From NCBI GenBank assembly GCA_009839745.1, contig VXPE01000042.1, positions 1 to 64,000 of the forward strand: a DNA stretch of 64,000 nt, in the 5' to 3' direction. A program made the position numbers and the translations under genes. Shown in pieces: positions 31,210 to 39,609 of this stretch. The notes under the pieces are model-generated. The model saw only the letters and a program-made list of their open reading frames with translations, was not told where the DNA came from and did no database searches. This DNA comes from Candidatus Poribacteria bacterium (lineage in GTDB: Bacteria; Poribacteria; WGA-4E; WGA-3G). Within the stretch, counting starts at the first letter, position 1. Every line of letters starts with the position of its first letter.

Positions 31210-32307
31210 CTAATAATCCGCGATGGAGCCATCTGGTAGCCTACTATCGGGCCACGTGAAACGTCTGCCTGCTTCCTGTCCGACCTCAATCACTTTTGCC
31301 TCATCAACGGTAACCCCTAAGCCGGGTCCTTCTGGAAGTGAAACGTAGCCCTCTTCGTCCATCTCCCAGGTTTTGTGGGCAACGCCGTCTGGAAGGACGT
31401 TCTCATACCCCTCATGGATGAGGAAAAACGGCACAGCAGCGGATAAATGAAGACTCGCAGTGAGACCGAGGTAGGACATCGTGCAGTGTGGCGCGATTGG
31501 CACGTGATGTGCCTCGGCGAGTGCTGCAACTTTCTTAACTTGCGTAATACCGCCGCCGTGTCCAACATCGGGCTGAAGGATGTCAATCACTTGTGCTTCA
31601 AGGATTTCGCGGACCTCCCATATTGTGCGGTCGCGCTCTCCTGTAGCGAGCGGCACAGGAACGGATTCCCGGATTTTGCGCATCACTTCAATATTCCCCG
31701 GAACCCATGCCTCCTCTAAAAAAAGGAGGTCGTCCGGCTGGAGATAACTCGCGAATTGTTTGACAATCGGCGGGGGCAGACAACTATGTGCGTCAAACAT
31801 CACTGCGCCATCGGAACCGACTTTCTCTCGGGCATCCCGCACGCGTTGGACGAGATCGGCGATCTCATCGGGGCTGCCAGCAAACGGCTTAGAGCCGCCG
31901 GGCCCCGTCTTAATCGCTTTCGGACTCGGATACTTCCAAATCTTATCGCGACAGGGACCCCCGAGCAAGCGATAGACGGGTACGCCCCAGAGTTTCCCGG
32001 CTATATCCCACAGTGCCATATCAATGGCGGAGATGGTATGCACCATCAAACCGCCGCCCCGGATGTTGCGGTGTGCGCGAAACAAGCGTTGCCAGTGATG
32101 CTCAATGCGCGTCGGGTTTTCCCCGATAATCAACTCGGACAACGAACGCGCTAACGCACAGGTAACGGTTGTCTCCATATTGTTGATCTCGCCCCATCCC
32201 GTAACACCCATGTTCGTTTCAATCTTGACGTAGGCTTTCACACCCATCGGGAAAGCCTCAAGGTTCGTCACTCGAATCTGCGAACCTTTATCTTCATAAT
32301 CTGCCAT
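31210..32307 (-). CDS. Mandelate racemase/enolase superfamily dehydratase
   Basis: 365 residues, a probable acid-sugar dehydratase of the galactonate dehydratase type. The three metal ligands are in MFDAHSCLPP (D), LFLEEAWVPGN (E) and LATGERDRT (E). VPIAPHCTMSYLG provides the catalytic His of this branch. The N-terminal capping domain (YVKIETNMGVTGWGEINNME) is intact. Start ATG at 32307 follows two tandem A-rich repeats, CCGCAAGGAAAACTTAAAAA and GGAACAATTAAAA. It is divergent from the Gfo/Idh gene, which may act in the same sugar pathway. Confidence 0.9.
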   Translation of the reverse strand: MADYEDKGSQIRVTNLEAFPMGVKAYVKIETNMGVTGWGEINNMETTVTCALARSLSELIIGENPTRIEHHWQRLFRAHRNIRGGGLMVHTISAIDMALWDIAGKLWGVPVYRLLGGPCRDKIWKYPSPKAIKTGPGGSKPFAGSPDEIADLVQRVRDAREKVGSDGAVMFDAHSCLPPPIVKQFASYLQPDDLLFLEEAWVPGNIEVMRKIRESVPVPLATGERDRTIWEVREILEAQVIDILQPDVGHGGGITQVKKVAALAEAHHVPIAPHCTMSYLGLTASLHLSAAVPFFLIHEGYENVLPDGVAHKTWEMDEEGYVSLPEGPGLGVTVDEAKVIEVGQEAGRRFTWPDSRLPDGSIADY

Positions 32308-32424
32308 TTTTAATTGTTCCTTTTTTAAGTTTTCCTTGCGGTTCGGTCAGGTGGATTTGATGCCTAAAGTGTCTTTGCGTATAATAGTTTGCAATGTTTT
32401 TGAAGGTTTGTCAAGGGAAACGAT

Positions 32425-32454
32425 TTGACAAAAAGAGCAAGGGAGTGATAGAAT
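32425..32454 (+). promoter_or_regulatory. Sigma70-type promoter for the Gfo/Idh gene
   Basis: TTGACA and TAGAAT separated by 18 nt, with the start codon about 60 bp downstream. AAGGAG lies nine bases before the ATG at 32516. Confidence 0.7.
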
Positions 32455-32515
32455 AGTTCAACACGATCTCAAACAGTTGGCTTACAAACTACGCCAAGAT
32501 AAGGAGATTCAACAG

Positions 32516-33583
32516 ATGGCAAATCAGACATATCGCGTTGGAATCATTGGCTGCGGTGGAATGGGTAGATCTCATTCCAGAGCATGGACCGCACATCCGA
32601 AAGCACAAGTTGTCGCAGCCATGGACATCTATGAAGAAGCGGCGCAACGCGTCTCGGATGAATACGATGTTCCGGCTATCTATACAAACGTTGATGAAAT
32701 GTTGGCAAAAGAGGACTTGGACATCGCCAGTATCACAACCTGGCAGGGACCGCGGGCAGAAGCCACGGTTGCAGCGGCGAAAGCAGGCGTAAAAGGCATT
32801 ATCGGTGAGAAACCGATGGCAGCCTCACTCGGACAAGCCGACGCTATGATCGCTGCCTGTGAAGAGAACGATGTCAAGCTTATCATCGGCCACCAAGGTA
32901 GATATGCGCCGGCAAATATAGAGACTCGCAGGCTCGTCGCCGCAGGGGCGATTGGTGAACCAACAACCGTCCACCACAGTGCGAAAAGGCACGCAGGATT
33001 GTTGAACACAGGCACACACGCAATCGATGGTTGGCGTTTCATGCTGTCCGATCCTGAAACACTCTGGGTCATTGGGCAGACCTCTCGGACGACCGATCGG
33101 TGGGAACGCCGCACGATTTGTGAGGACCTCTGTATGGGTTTAGTCTGCTTTGAAGGCGGGGCACGCGGTATCTACGAAGGCGATCTGCCGGAACCGTCAG
33201 TCTCCCATCCCAGAATCGCTGGAACAGAGGGACAAATCCGTAACGGACCTGACGGCACACTTCTGCTCCAAAATGGGGACGCGCAGGGCTGGCAAACCAT
33301 TACACCCCCCCCACAAACAAAAAATCAGTACGATGAATTCATCGAGTGGATCGAAGGTGAAATCCCTGACCATCGCGGCAGTGGCGTTCAAGCACGCTAC
33401 ACGCTTGAAATCATGATGGCTATCTATGAATCTTTACGGATCAAGAACGTCGTCCAGATCCCGATGGAAACCAAGGAACTGCCGCTTGAGCTTATGGTTA
33501 ACGACGGCACGCTGCCGGTCTTAGAAGAAGGACGATATGATTTGCGCAAACCCTTTGAAGGGCAAACGTGGAAAAAGCCGTAA
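32516..33583 (+). CDS. Gfo/Idh/MocA family oxidoreductase
   Basis: 355 residues. The N-terminal Rossmann fold starts YRVGIIGCGGMGRSHSRAWT (G-x-G-G-M-G), and GIIGEKPMAASLGQADAMI carries the conserved E-K-P. The C-terminal substrate domain contains NTGTHAIDGWRFML with the catalytic D and H region. It is an NAD(P)-dependent dehydrogenase or related enzyme for a sugar, inositol or derivative. ATG at 32516 is supported by AAGGAG; an upstream TTG would extend it 13 residues. The Rieske gene starts 12 bp after its stop. Confidence 0.92.
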   Translation: MANQTYRVGIIGCGGMGRSHSRAWTAHPKAQVVAAMDIYEEAAQRVSDEYDVPAIYTNVDEMLAKEDLDIASITTWQGPRAEATVAAAKAGVKGIIGEKPMAASLGQADAMIAACEENDVKLIIGHQGRYAPANIETRRLVAAGAIGEPTTVHHSAKRHAGLLNTGTHAIDGWRFMLSDPETLWVIGQTSRTTDRWERRTICEDLCMGLVCFEGGARGIYEGDLPEPSVSHPRIAGTEGQIRNGPDGTLLLQNGDAQGWQTITPPPQTKNQYDEFIEWIEGEIPDHRGSGVQARYTLEIMMAIYESLRIKNVVQIPMETKELPLELMVNDGTLPVLEEGRYDLRKPFEGQTWKKP

Positions 33584-33595
33584 AGGAGAAAATGG

Positions 33596-34063
33596 ATGGA
33601 GAAAAAGGGGAGACGTTCATTTTTTGAAATTGCAACAGCATTCATTGGCGGCATAATAAGCCTCGCGGCGGGTATCCCGCTTATCGGCTTTGCGATTTCA
33701 CCTGCCTTCAAGAAAGGGGAATCGAAATGGGTCGATCTGGGTCTCGCCGCCCGACTCAAAAACAGCCGTTTTAAAAAGGTGGACTATACCTTCACTGCAA
33801 AAGACGGCTGGGTCAAAGCAACGAAAAAACGTTCTGTCTACGTAACTGACGTAGGTAACGGAGAGTGGCATGTCTTCTCACGCATCTGTTCACACCTCGG
33901 CTGCCTTGTCCGATGGGATGAGCAGAAGGAATCCTTCCTCTGTCCGTGTCACGGTGCGGTGTTCGATAAAAACGGAATTGTTGTTGCCGGCCCCCCGCCG
34001 CGTCCCTTGCAGAAACTCCAAACGAAGGTCGAAGCCGGCATTTTATACGTAAAGGATTTTTAA
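33596..34063 (+). CDS. petA-like: Rieske iron-sulfur protein of a cytochrome bc/b6f-type complex
   Basis: 155 residues. RRSFFEIATAFIGGIISLAA is a Tat-like signal anchor with a twin arginine. The [2Fe-2S] motifs are C-S-H-L-G-C and C-P-C-H-G, about 19 residues apart, and PPPRPLQKLQTKVEAG is the conserved proline loop. The protein transfers electrons from quinol, with the cytochrome b encoded 134 bp downstream. The gap holds a hairpin CGGGGTTT(..)AACCCCG followed by ATCTACAATT. No cytochrome c1/f is seen beside it; a distant cytochrome could fill that role. Confidence 0.93.
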   Translation: MEKKGRRSFFEIATAFIGGIISLAAGIPLIGFAISPAFKKGESKWVDLGLAARLKNSRFKKVDYTFTAKDGWVKATKKRSVYVTDVGNGEWHVFSRICSHLGCLVRWDEQKESFLCPCHGAVFDKNGIVVAGPPPRPLQKLQTKVEAGILYVKDF

Positions 34064-34077
34064 CTATTATGTCTGGT

Positions 34078-34110
34078 CGGGGTTTCCGTTGTCAACCCCG
34101 ATCTACAATT
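34078..34110. repeat. Hairpin with CTACAA tail between Rieske and cytochrome b
   Basis: CGGGGTT and AACCCCG pair around TCCGTTGTC, followed by ATCTACAATT. Member of the hairpin class with constant tail; located in an operon's intergenic space. Confidence 0.65.
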
Positions 34111-34197
34111 GTTAAACACTCTTTTTTTGGTTATGAATTTACCGAAAACCCGATTTCCGACAACAGAGGAAACAGTCCCAGAAACTAATCGTTAAAA

Positions 34198-35439
34198 ATG
34201 CAATTTCTCAACGAACGTCTCCCGTTAGCGGAGTTCTCCGCACATCTACGCAAACCTTTGCCGAAACACATCAATCTGCTTTTCTCACTGGGCAGTTTGG
34301 CAATGTTCCTGCTGCTGCTTCAGGCAGCGACGGGTGCGTTTCTGGCATTATATTATTCGCCTTCACCGGAGCATGCCCATAATGCGGTAACGTATATCAG
34401 CGAAGAGGTGCCGTTCGGGTCATTCGTGCGTGGGTTACACCATTGGGGTGCAAGTGCGATGGTTATCATCGTCTTTCTGCACCTGCTCCGTGTTGTGCTT
34501 TATAGTTCATACAAATCCCCACGTGAACTTACATGGATCGTCGGGGTTCTCCTGCTGTTAGTCGTCCTCGGCTTCGGATTCACGGGTTACCTTCTTCCGT
34601 GGGATGAGAAAGCGTATTGGGCGACGGTTGTCGGTGTCGAAATCGCCAGCACTGCCCCCATCTTAGGCGATTTTGTTGCGAAGGTCTTGCGCGGGGGAAC
34701 TGAGATAGGTGCGGTGACACTGTCTCGATTTTACGCCCTCCATACAATCTGGTTGCCGTGGTTGGCTTTCGGCTTGGTCGGTGTGCACCTCTTCTTCGTC
34801 CGCTACTACGGTTCCTCGGGTACCCCAGAGAACACCCCAGAAGAGATAAAGATGGGTAAACCGTTCTATCCGGATCAGGTCTTTGAAGATGTTGTTGGTA
34901 TGCTCATCCTCTTTGTTGCTTTGGCGGCCGCTGCGTTGTTCATGTCTGTGCCGCTTGAAGATGTCGCCGACCCAACGAATGCCAGTTATGATCCGCGACC
35001 CGAATGGTATTTCCTATTCCTGTTTCAACTGCTAAAGTATTTCCAAGGTCCTCTCGAAATTGTGGGGACGTTTGTAATCCCGACGGTTGGTATGGTGCTC
35101 CTGCTATTCCTCCCGTTCTTAGACAAAAGCGAACGCGCCGTCCTCTGGAAACGCCCCGTGGCACTGACGGTCACGACTGTCTGTGTTGTCGGAATTGTAG
35201 GGTTAACGGTGCTGGGTGCGAGTTCTCCAAAACTTGAAACAACAGAGGCCACCACAACCCAAGAGGCACCACAACCCACAGAGGAAGTTCAAGAAGTCAG
35301 CAGACCAGATACAGAGACAGTGGAAGTCGAGGAAGGGGAAGCGGTTTTCGATTTTCAGTTGACGGAAGAAGAAATTGAAGGAACGGAAGAAGGGGAAGCA
35401 GTTTTTGATTTTCAACTCACTGAAGAAGAACTGCAATAG
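34198..35439 (+). CDS. petB-like: Cytochrome b (full length) with acidic repeated C-terminal tail
   Basis: 413 residues with about eight membrane helices; both N- and C-terminal halves are fused as in mitochondrial-type cytochrome b. Haem ligands are in HHWGASAMVIIVFLHLLRV and FYALHTIWLPWLAFGLVGVH. The quinol-oxidation motif is P-E-W-Y in DPRPEWYFLFLFQLLKYF. After the last helix (~345-365), a tail rich in E, T and P ends in two nearly identical units containing EEGEAVFDFQLTEEE. The tail is not part of the normal cytochrome b fold and would be a soluble extension. Confidence 0.92.
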   Translation: MQFLNERLPLAEFSAHLRKPLPKHINLLFSLGSLAMFLLLLQAATGAFLALYYSPSPEHAHNAVTYISEEVPFGSFVRGLHHWGASAMVIIVFLHLLRVVLYSSYKSPRELTWIVGVLLLLVVLGFGFTGYLLPWDEKAYWATVVGVEIASTAPILGDFVAKVLRGGTEIGAVTLSRFYALHTIWLPWLAFGLVGVHLFFVRYYGSSGTPENTPEEIKMGKPFYPDQVFEDVVGMLILFVALAAAALFMSVPLEDVADPTNASYDPRPEWYFLFLFQLLKYFQGPLEIVGTFVIPTVGMVLLLFLPFLDKSERAVLWKRPVALTVTTVCVVGIVGLTVLGASSPKLETTEATTTQEAPQPTEEVQEVSRPDTETVEVEEGEAVFDFQLTEEEIEGTEEGEAVFDFQLTEEELQ

Positions 35440-35457
35440 CGTGTTTCACAGCAGCTT

Positions 35458-36894
35458 ATGAAAAACTGTAATCTGAAAGCACAATTCGGGAGCGGTTTGC
35501 AAACCCATATTGAAGGCATACTTTTCCCTACAGACCCCGAACCTGAGGTCCCAACAGACGACACTGAATCTGATGGCGTAGCGTTGGTTTCGTTTCGAGA
35601 ACTCGTCCCTGAAATCAAGGATACCGGTTATCTGACACACGCTATTTTCGCGTATCCTGCGAAATTTATCCCGCAAGTCGTCCGGTACGCTATTAACACC
35701 TACACAAAGGAAGGAGATTGGATTATCGATCCGTTCGCCGGTTCAGGGACCGTAGGTGTCGAAGCGTATCTGTGTAAACGCAATGCTGTTCTACTCGATC
35801 TCAACCTACTCTTAAACCATATCATGCCACTGAAAATTTACAGTGGAAAAGACAGATTGGATGAAGAGCATTTGTGTAAACTGTTAGATGGTATGAGAGA
35901 AAGTAGCCACCTGTTTATACCTGCTTGGTCGAATGTTACATACTGGTACGCACCTGAAATCCTCGAAGTTTTATCACGCTATTGGGGTTTCATCAATAAT
36001 ATGGACGGTGGTGTCTATTCTACCATTATCAAATCGGCATTGCTAAAGGTGAACAGACGCTTCTCCTATACAGAAGACAGAACACCTAAGCTTGCCAAAT
36101 CCAAGCGTAAATTGAACGTGATAGCGGAGCTGCTCAAGGAAAATTGGCGAGAACAGTTAGATGAGATGGTATATAGTCTATCCTTGAAAACATTAAAAAA
36201 CCTCAATGACTTCGTGATGCATACACAGCACCAGTGTGAACATCTGGGGACGGTTGAATTTCATGGGGGTGTGGATTCGTCTTATGTCCCCGTGTCAAGA
36301 GAATGCGATGCGTTAATCACATCGCCGCCGTATCTCCAAGCGCAAGAATACATCCGCTCTACAAAGAGGGACCTCTTCTGGTTAGGACACACTGAAGAAG
36401 AGATTCGTGAATTATCACGGCTTGAAATCCCATATCGGAAAGCAGATCGACTGATTCAGACCGAAACGTTGAACAAAATCAGGGAGATGCTCACTCGGGA
36501 CGACCTACAGAAACGGCTCGACTCCTATTTCTGCCATACGGTCAACGCACTTGAAAATTCGATGAATCAACTGAGACCGGGGGCAGCCGCTTGTATTTTC
36601 GTCGGCAATCCACGGATTGACGGCATAACGGTTGAACTGTGGCGGATATTGGTGGAGTATTTTACGGAACGTGGGTTTGTGTTTGAAAAAGTCTACGAGG
36701 ACAAAATTAAGACGCGGAAACTCTTCGGTGCCCGAAAAAATAAGAACCCGGATGGAATGAAGTCAGAATTCCTGCTGATTTTAAAGAAAAGCATTACCTA
36801 TCAAGCATCTTCTCGGCAGTGCGGATCTGTTCTTGAAGATAAGGAATATCCTTCGCGCGTTCCAAGAAAATCTCCAGATAGCGACGCATCATGA
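35458..36894 (+). CDS. Class I DNA methyltransferase (N4-cytosine/N6-adenine, TSPPY type)
   Basis: 478 residues. IIDPFAGSGTVGVEA (89-103) is the SAM-binding motif I, and ALITSPPYLQAQEY (285-298) is catalytic motif IV. The order I then IV with a long spacer fits an alpha-like arrangement. No restriction enzyme or specificity subunit is nearby, so it is an orphan methylase or could act on RNA (TRM11-like proteins share this pattern). Starts 18 bp after the cytochrome b stop. The last ~33 residues overlap the convergent TPR gene by 101 bp and look unstructured (QASSRQCGSVLEDKEYPSRV), possibly because an original stop was lost. Confidence 0.8.
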   Translation: MKNCNLKAQFGSGLQTHIEGILFPTDPEPEVPTDDTESDGVALVSFRELVPEIKDTGYLTHAIFAYPAKFIPQVVRYAINTYTKEGDWIIDPFAGSGTVGVEAYLCKRNAVLLDLNLLLNHIMPLKIYSGKDRLDEEHLCKLLDGMRESSHLFIPAWSNVTYWYAPEILEVLSRYWGFINNMDGGVYSTIIKSALLKVNRRFSYTEDRTPKLAKSKRKLNVIAELLKENWREQLDEMVYSLSLKTLKNLNDFVMHTQHQCEHLGTVEFHGGVDSSYVPVSRECDALITSPPYLQAQEYIRSTKRDLFWLGHTEEEIRELSRLEIPYRKADRLIQTETLNKIREMLTRDDLQKRLDSYFCHTVNALENSMNQLRPGAAACIFVGNPRIDGITVELWRILVEYFTERGFVFEKVYEDKIKTRKLFGARKNKNPDGMKSEFLLILKKSITYQASSRQCGSVLEDKEYPSRVPRKSPDSDAS

Positions 36895-37621
36895 GCGGAT
36901 CATCATTCTTTTGATACGCTTGCGCGAGACGATAATAAGCCTCTACATCGCTGTCATCAAGGGACAACCCTTTTTCATAGGATTGGATAGCGCGAAGAAA
37001 TTCCCCATTCTCCTCGTAAGCGAGACCGAGGTTAAAATAGGTATCGGCATCGCCCTCCTCTATCTCAAGGGCTGCCTCGTAATTTTGAATAGCATCCTGA
37101 TACATTTCGCGGTGGAGGTAAGTACTCGCCATATTGTAGTAGGCATCAGCAAAGGTTGGTTCTGTTTCAATTGCGTTTTGAAAGGCGGCAAGAGCCTCGT
37201 CGAACTGGTCTGTCATGTCGTAAGCATAGCCGAGATTATTGTAGAAGGCGGGGTTTCCCGGGGATAACTCAAGCGCGGTATGGAACGTCTCAATCGCAAG
37301 GATAAACAAGCCGAGATCGGCGTAAACCAAACCGAGGTTGTTATAGGCGTGATGGTGCCTATCATCAAGTGCGATAGCATTTTGAAAAGACTCCATAGCG
37401 TTCTCATATTCACCGAGTTCACGATAGGCTATACCGAGTTGAATATACCCTTCCGCATCTGTCGGATTGAGTGCCTGCCCCATTCTGAGCCTTAACACAT
37501 CGCGTTGCAGTTCCCGATTCTGTTGCTGTGTTTGGTCAGAAGGATTACATCCAAACAGCAAACAGGTTAAGAACCCTATTATGATAAAAGGAAAAATTAA
37601 AACATGATTATTGATACACAT
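36794..37621 (-). CDS. TPR-repeat lipoprotein
   Basis: About 275 residues from the ATG at 37621 (MCINNHVLIFPFIIIGFLTC), with a lipobox LLFG-C that would be lipidated. From residue 50 on there are at least seven TPR units, such as AEGYIQLGIAYRELGEYENA, HAYNNLGLVYADLGLFILAI and ADAYYNMASTYLHREMYQDA. It resembles PilF/NlpI-type assembly factors in the periplasm. Its start overlaps that of the divergent amidohydrolase by 18 bp, so the two promoters must lie inside the opposite genes; a longer start at 37843 would worsen this. Confidence 0.82.
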   Translation of the reverse strand: MCINNHVLIFPFIIIGFLTCLLFGCNPSDQTQQQNRELQRDVLRLRMGQALNPTDAEGYIQLGIAYRELGEYENAMESFQNAIALDDRHHHAYNNLGLVYADLGLFILAIETFHTALELSPGNPAFYNNLGYAYDMTDQFDEALAAFQNAIETEPTFADAYYNMASTYLHREMYQDAIQNYEAALEIEEGDADTYFNLGLAYEENGEFLRAIQSYEKGLSLDDSDVEAYYRLAQAYQKNDDPLMMRRYLEIFLERAKDIPYLQEQIRTAEKMLDR

Positions 37622-38440
37622 ACACATTTCTACGATCCAACGCGCCCCGAAGGTGTCCCGTGGCCAAATCCAGATGATGATGTGCTTTACCGAAAAGTGA
37701 TGCCAGAAGATTACAAAGCACTCGCTGTTCCCGAAGGCGCGACAGGCACTGTCGTCGTTGAGGCGAGCAAATGGCTCGAGGACAACCAGTGGATTCTGGA
37801 CCTCGCCGCAGATGAGCCTTTCATTGTGGGGTTCGTTGGACACTTAGAACCCGACGACGTAGATTTTGAAGCCTCCCTATCAAGGTTTTCTGCGAATCCA
37901 CTCTTTCGCGGGATACGCCTCGGCGGGGGACACCTACGTGCCATCAGTGACAACACGTTCTTAGCTAATATTGAAAAATTGGCAGCGAAAGCACTCACCT
38001 TGGACCTGTTGATTAATCCTGAGATGCTATCAGTTTTACCAACCTTAGTTGAACATACACCAGAGATGCGTATTGTCATCAACCACATCGCAGGTGCGCG
38101 AATATCAGAACAGCCCCCCGACCCAGGGTGGGTTTCCGCAATCCATGAAGTGGCTCGCTACCCAAACATCTATTGCAAAGTATCCGGACTCGCAGAACAC
38201 ACTGGGCAAATCCCTGCCCCTACGGATGTCGCCTATTACACCCCAACGATAGATGTGTTATGGGATGCATTCGGTGAGGATAGGCTCATCTACGGGAGTA
38301 ATTGGCCCGTATCTGAACGCTTCGCGCCGTATAAAGTCGTGCAACAGATTGTGAACGACTACTTCAGTGCGAAAGGTGAGGCAGTCAAAGCGAAGTTCTT
38401 TTGGCAGAATGCCAAGGCAGCGTACCAGTTAGCCATTTAG
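37604..38440 (+). CDS. Amidohydrolase family protein (TIM-barrel lactonase-like)
   Basis: 278 residues. MIIDTHTHFYDP is the classic amidohydrolase-2 start with H-x-H metal ligands. Later motifs are MRIVINHIAGARI, IYCKVSGLAEHT and ERLIYGSNWPVSE-type text (as RLIYGSNWPVSERFAPY), where D is replaced by N in the last metal position. This group includes L-rhamnono- and fuconolactonases. AAAGGAAAAATTAAAAC provides the ribosome-binding region. It starts divergently, overlapping the TPR gene by 18 bp. Confidence 0.88.
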   Translation: MIIDTHTHFYDPTRPEGVPWPNPDDDVLYRKVMPEDYKALAVPEGATGTVVVEASKWLEDNQWILDLAADEPFIVGFVGHLEPDDVDFEASLSRFSANPLFRGIRLGGGHLRAISDNTFLANIEKLAAKALTLDLLINPEMLSVLPTLVEHTPEMRIVINHIAGARISEQPPDPGWVSAIHEVARYPNIYCKVSGLAEHTGQIPAPTDVAYYTPTIDVLWDAFGEDRLIYGSNWPVSERFAPYKVVQQIVNDYFSAKGEAVKAKFFWQNAKAAYQLAI

Positions 38441-38456
38441 GGGACACCGTCTCCCC
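38440..38456. terminator. Hairpin between convergent genes
   Basis: GGGGAC and GTCTCCCC pair directly after the TAG of the amidohydrolase. A second inverted repeat, GAGAACG/CGTTCTC, spans 38480-38526. Both could stop transcription from either direction, though no T tract follows. Confidence 0.45.
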
Positions 38457-38543
38457 ATCGGCCATTAGGAACTGTGGTAGATGAGAACGTTTGACCCGAA
38501 CTGACCACTGACGGTTGACCGTTCTCACTGCGAAGCAAGCCAA

Positions 38544-39113
38544 TCATGCCACCCAGCGGATAAACTCGCCTGCGGGTTGTCGCTTTGGTGCGCCGATGTC
38601 GGCGGGATACCCCGTGTAGAAGAAGCCGATGATGTACTCCTGTGACGAATCAATTCCCAGCAACTGATACGTCTGCTCTTCGAGCGTGATTCTACCGGTG
38701 CTCCACTGCATCCCGACCCCAGCATCCCATGCGGCGAGTTGGACGTTCTGCACAGCACAGCAGGCGGCAGCATAATCTTCCCGTCGACGTTGTTCATCAC
38801 CCTCTTGTATGCACGAAACGGCGATAATCGTCGGCTTGGACATGAATTTCTCGTAAGCCAACTCACCGATTTTGGCAAGATTTTCGGCATCAACGTGGTC
38901 GGGTGTATCCTCTATCTTGATCTCTCGGTAGCGGTCTGCGAGGATCAACTTCGTCTCCTCGCCAATAACTGTGAACCGCCACGGCTCTGTGACATGGTGA
39001 TTCGGTGCCCATATTCCGTAACTGAAAACCTGTTCGATGACATCGTTTGGCACTGGTTCCGGTTTGAACTTAAAAATCGTGCGTCGTGAAAGAATCGCGT
39101 CTTTAACATCCAT
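38544..39113 (-). CDS. Nitroreductase family protein
   Basis: 189 residues, an FMN-dependent NAD(P)H oxidoreductase of the small nitroreductase fold. ILSRRTIFKFKPEPVPNDVI and SYGIWAPNHHVTEPWRFTVI are FMN-contacting start motifs; AACCAVQNVQLAAWDAGVGM and LLGIDSSQEYIIGFFYTGYP complete the domain. Likely substrates include quinones or nitro compounds. AAGGAGG precedes the ATG at 39113, and a consensus-like promoter lies further upstream. Confidence 0.92.
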   Translation of the reverse strand: MDVKDAILSRRTIFKFKPEPVPNDVIEQVFSYGIWAPNHHVTEPWRFTVIGEETKLILADRYREIKIEDTPDHVDAENLAKIGELAYEKFMSKPTIIAVSCIQEGDEQRRREDYAAACCAVQNVQLAAWDAGVGMQWSTGRITLEEQTYQLLGIDSSQEYIIGFFYTGYPADIGAPKRQPAGEFIRWVA

Positions 39114-39140
39114 TATGTCGTATCCTCCTTATGGGATTTA

Positions 39141-39170
39141 ATTATACGCTATAAATGTAGTTAATTGCAA
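39141..39170 (-). promoter_or_regulatory. Sigma70-type promoter of the nitroreductase gene
   Basis: On the minus strand TTGCAA and TATAAT are separated by 18 nt, ending 28 bp before the ATG; AAGGAGG lies between. Confidence 0.7.
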
Positions 39171-39190
39171 GCAGTAGAAATCATCCTACC

Positions 39191-39535
39191 CTAAGGCAGT
39201 TTCAAGACGTTCCACCACTTCAAGAGAAGCGTATAATGACTGTGCCCGTACACATCTTCGGTCCACCGACGTTTTATTGGTCTCCTAAGTTGTATGTAGT
39301 CTTTCTCCCGGGTTACACCCTCACCTTCAAAAATCACTTCATCACTTCCGTCTCCGCTTAACCATGTAACAATGAAAGTAATCTTCGTAAGTGCTTCTTC
39401 CAGAGGCATTCCCAGTTTAACAAAACCTTCAGCAGATTCTTTCCGCGGTTCCGTCACAGGCGATTGTTGTGCATGGATAGTCTGCTGGCTCAAGGCGAAT
39501 ATCAGTAGGCAGATGAGTATGTAAAAGGTTTTCAT
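39191..39535 (-). CDS. Small secreted protein of unknown function
   Basis: 114 residues. A clear signal peptide (MKTFYILICLLIFALSQQTIHAQ) leads to about 90 residues with ESAEGFVKLGMPLEEALTKI and SDEVIFEGEGVTREKDY. The end, LLLKWWNVLKLP, resembles the W-x-x-(V/L)-K endings of three other secreted proteins here. It lies between the nitroreductase and prepilin peptidase genes. No known family. Confidence 0.65.
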   Translation of the reverse strand: MKTFYILICLLIFALSQQTIHAQQSPVTEPRKESAEGFVKLGMPLEEALTKITFIVTWLSGDGSDEVIFEGEGVTREKDYIQLRRPIKRRWTEDVYGHSHYTLLLKWWNVLKLP

Positions 39536-39559
39536 ATTTTCTCCATCGCATTAAATGGC

Positions 39560-39609
39560 GACGGCACACGCCGTGTGCTTGATCGGGATTACAAATCCCT
39601 CCTACAATT
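39560..39609. repeat. Two hairpins, the second with CTACAATT tail
   Basis: GCACACGCCGTGTGC and GGGATT-ACA-AATCCC are adjacent, and the second runs into TCCTACAATT. This sits immediately after the stop of the prepilin peptidase gene. Confidence 0.6.

Noticed and set aside
35458-36894. Restriction-modification system
   Set aside because: Only the methyltransferase is present; neighbours are cytochrome b and a TPR lipoprotein, with no endonuclease.
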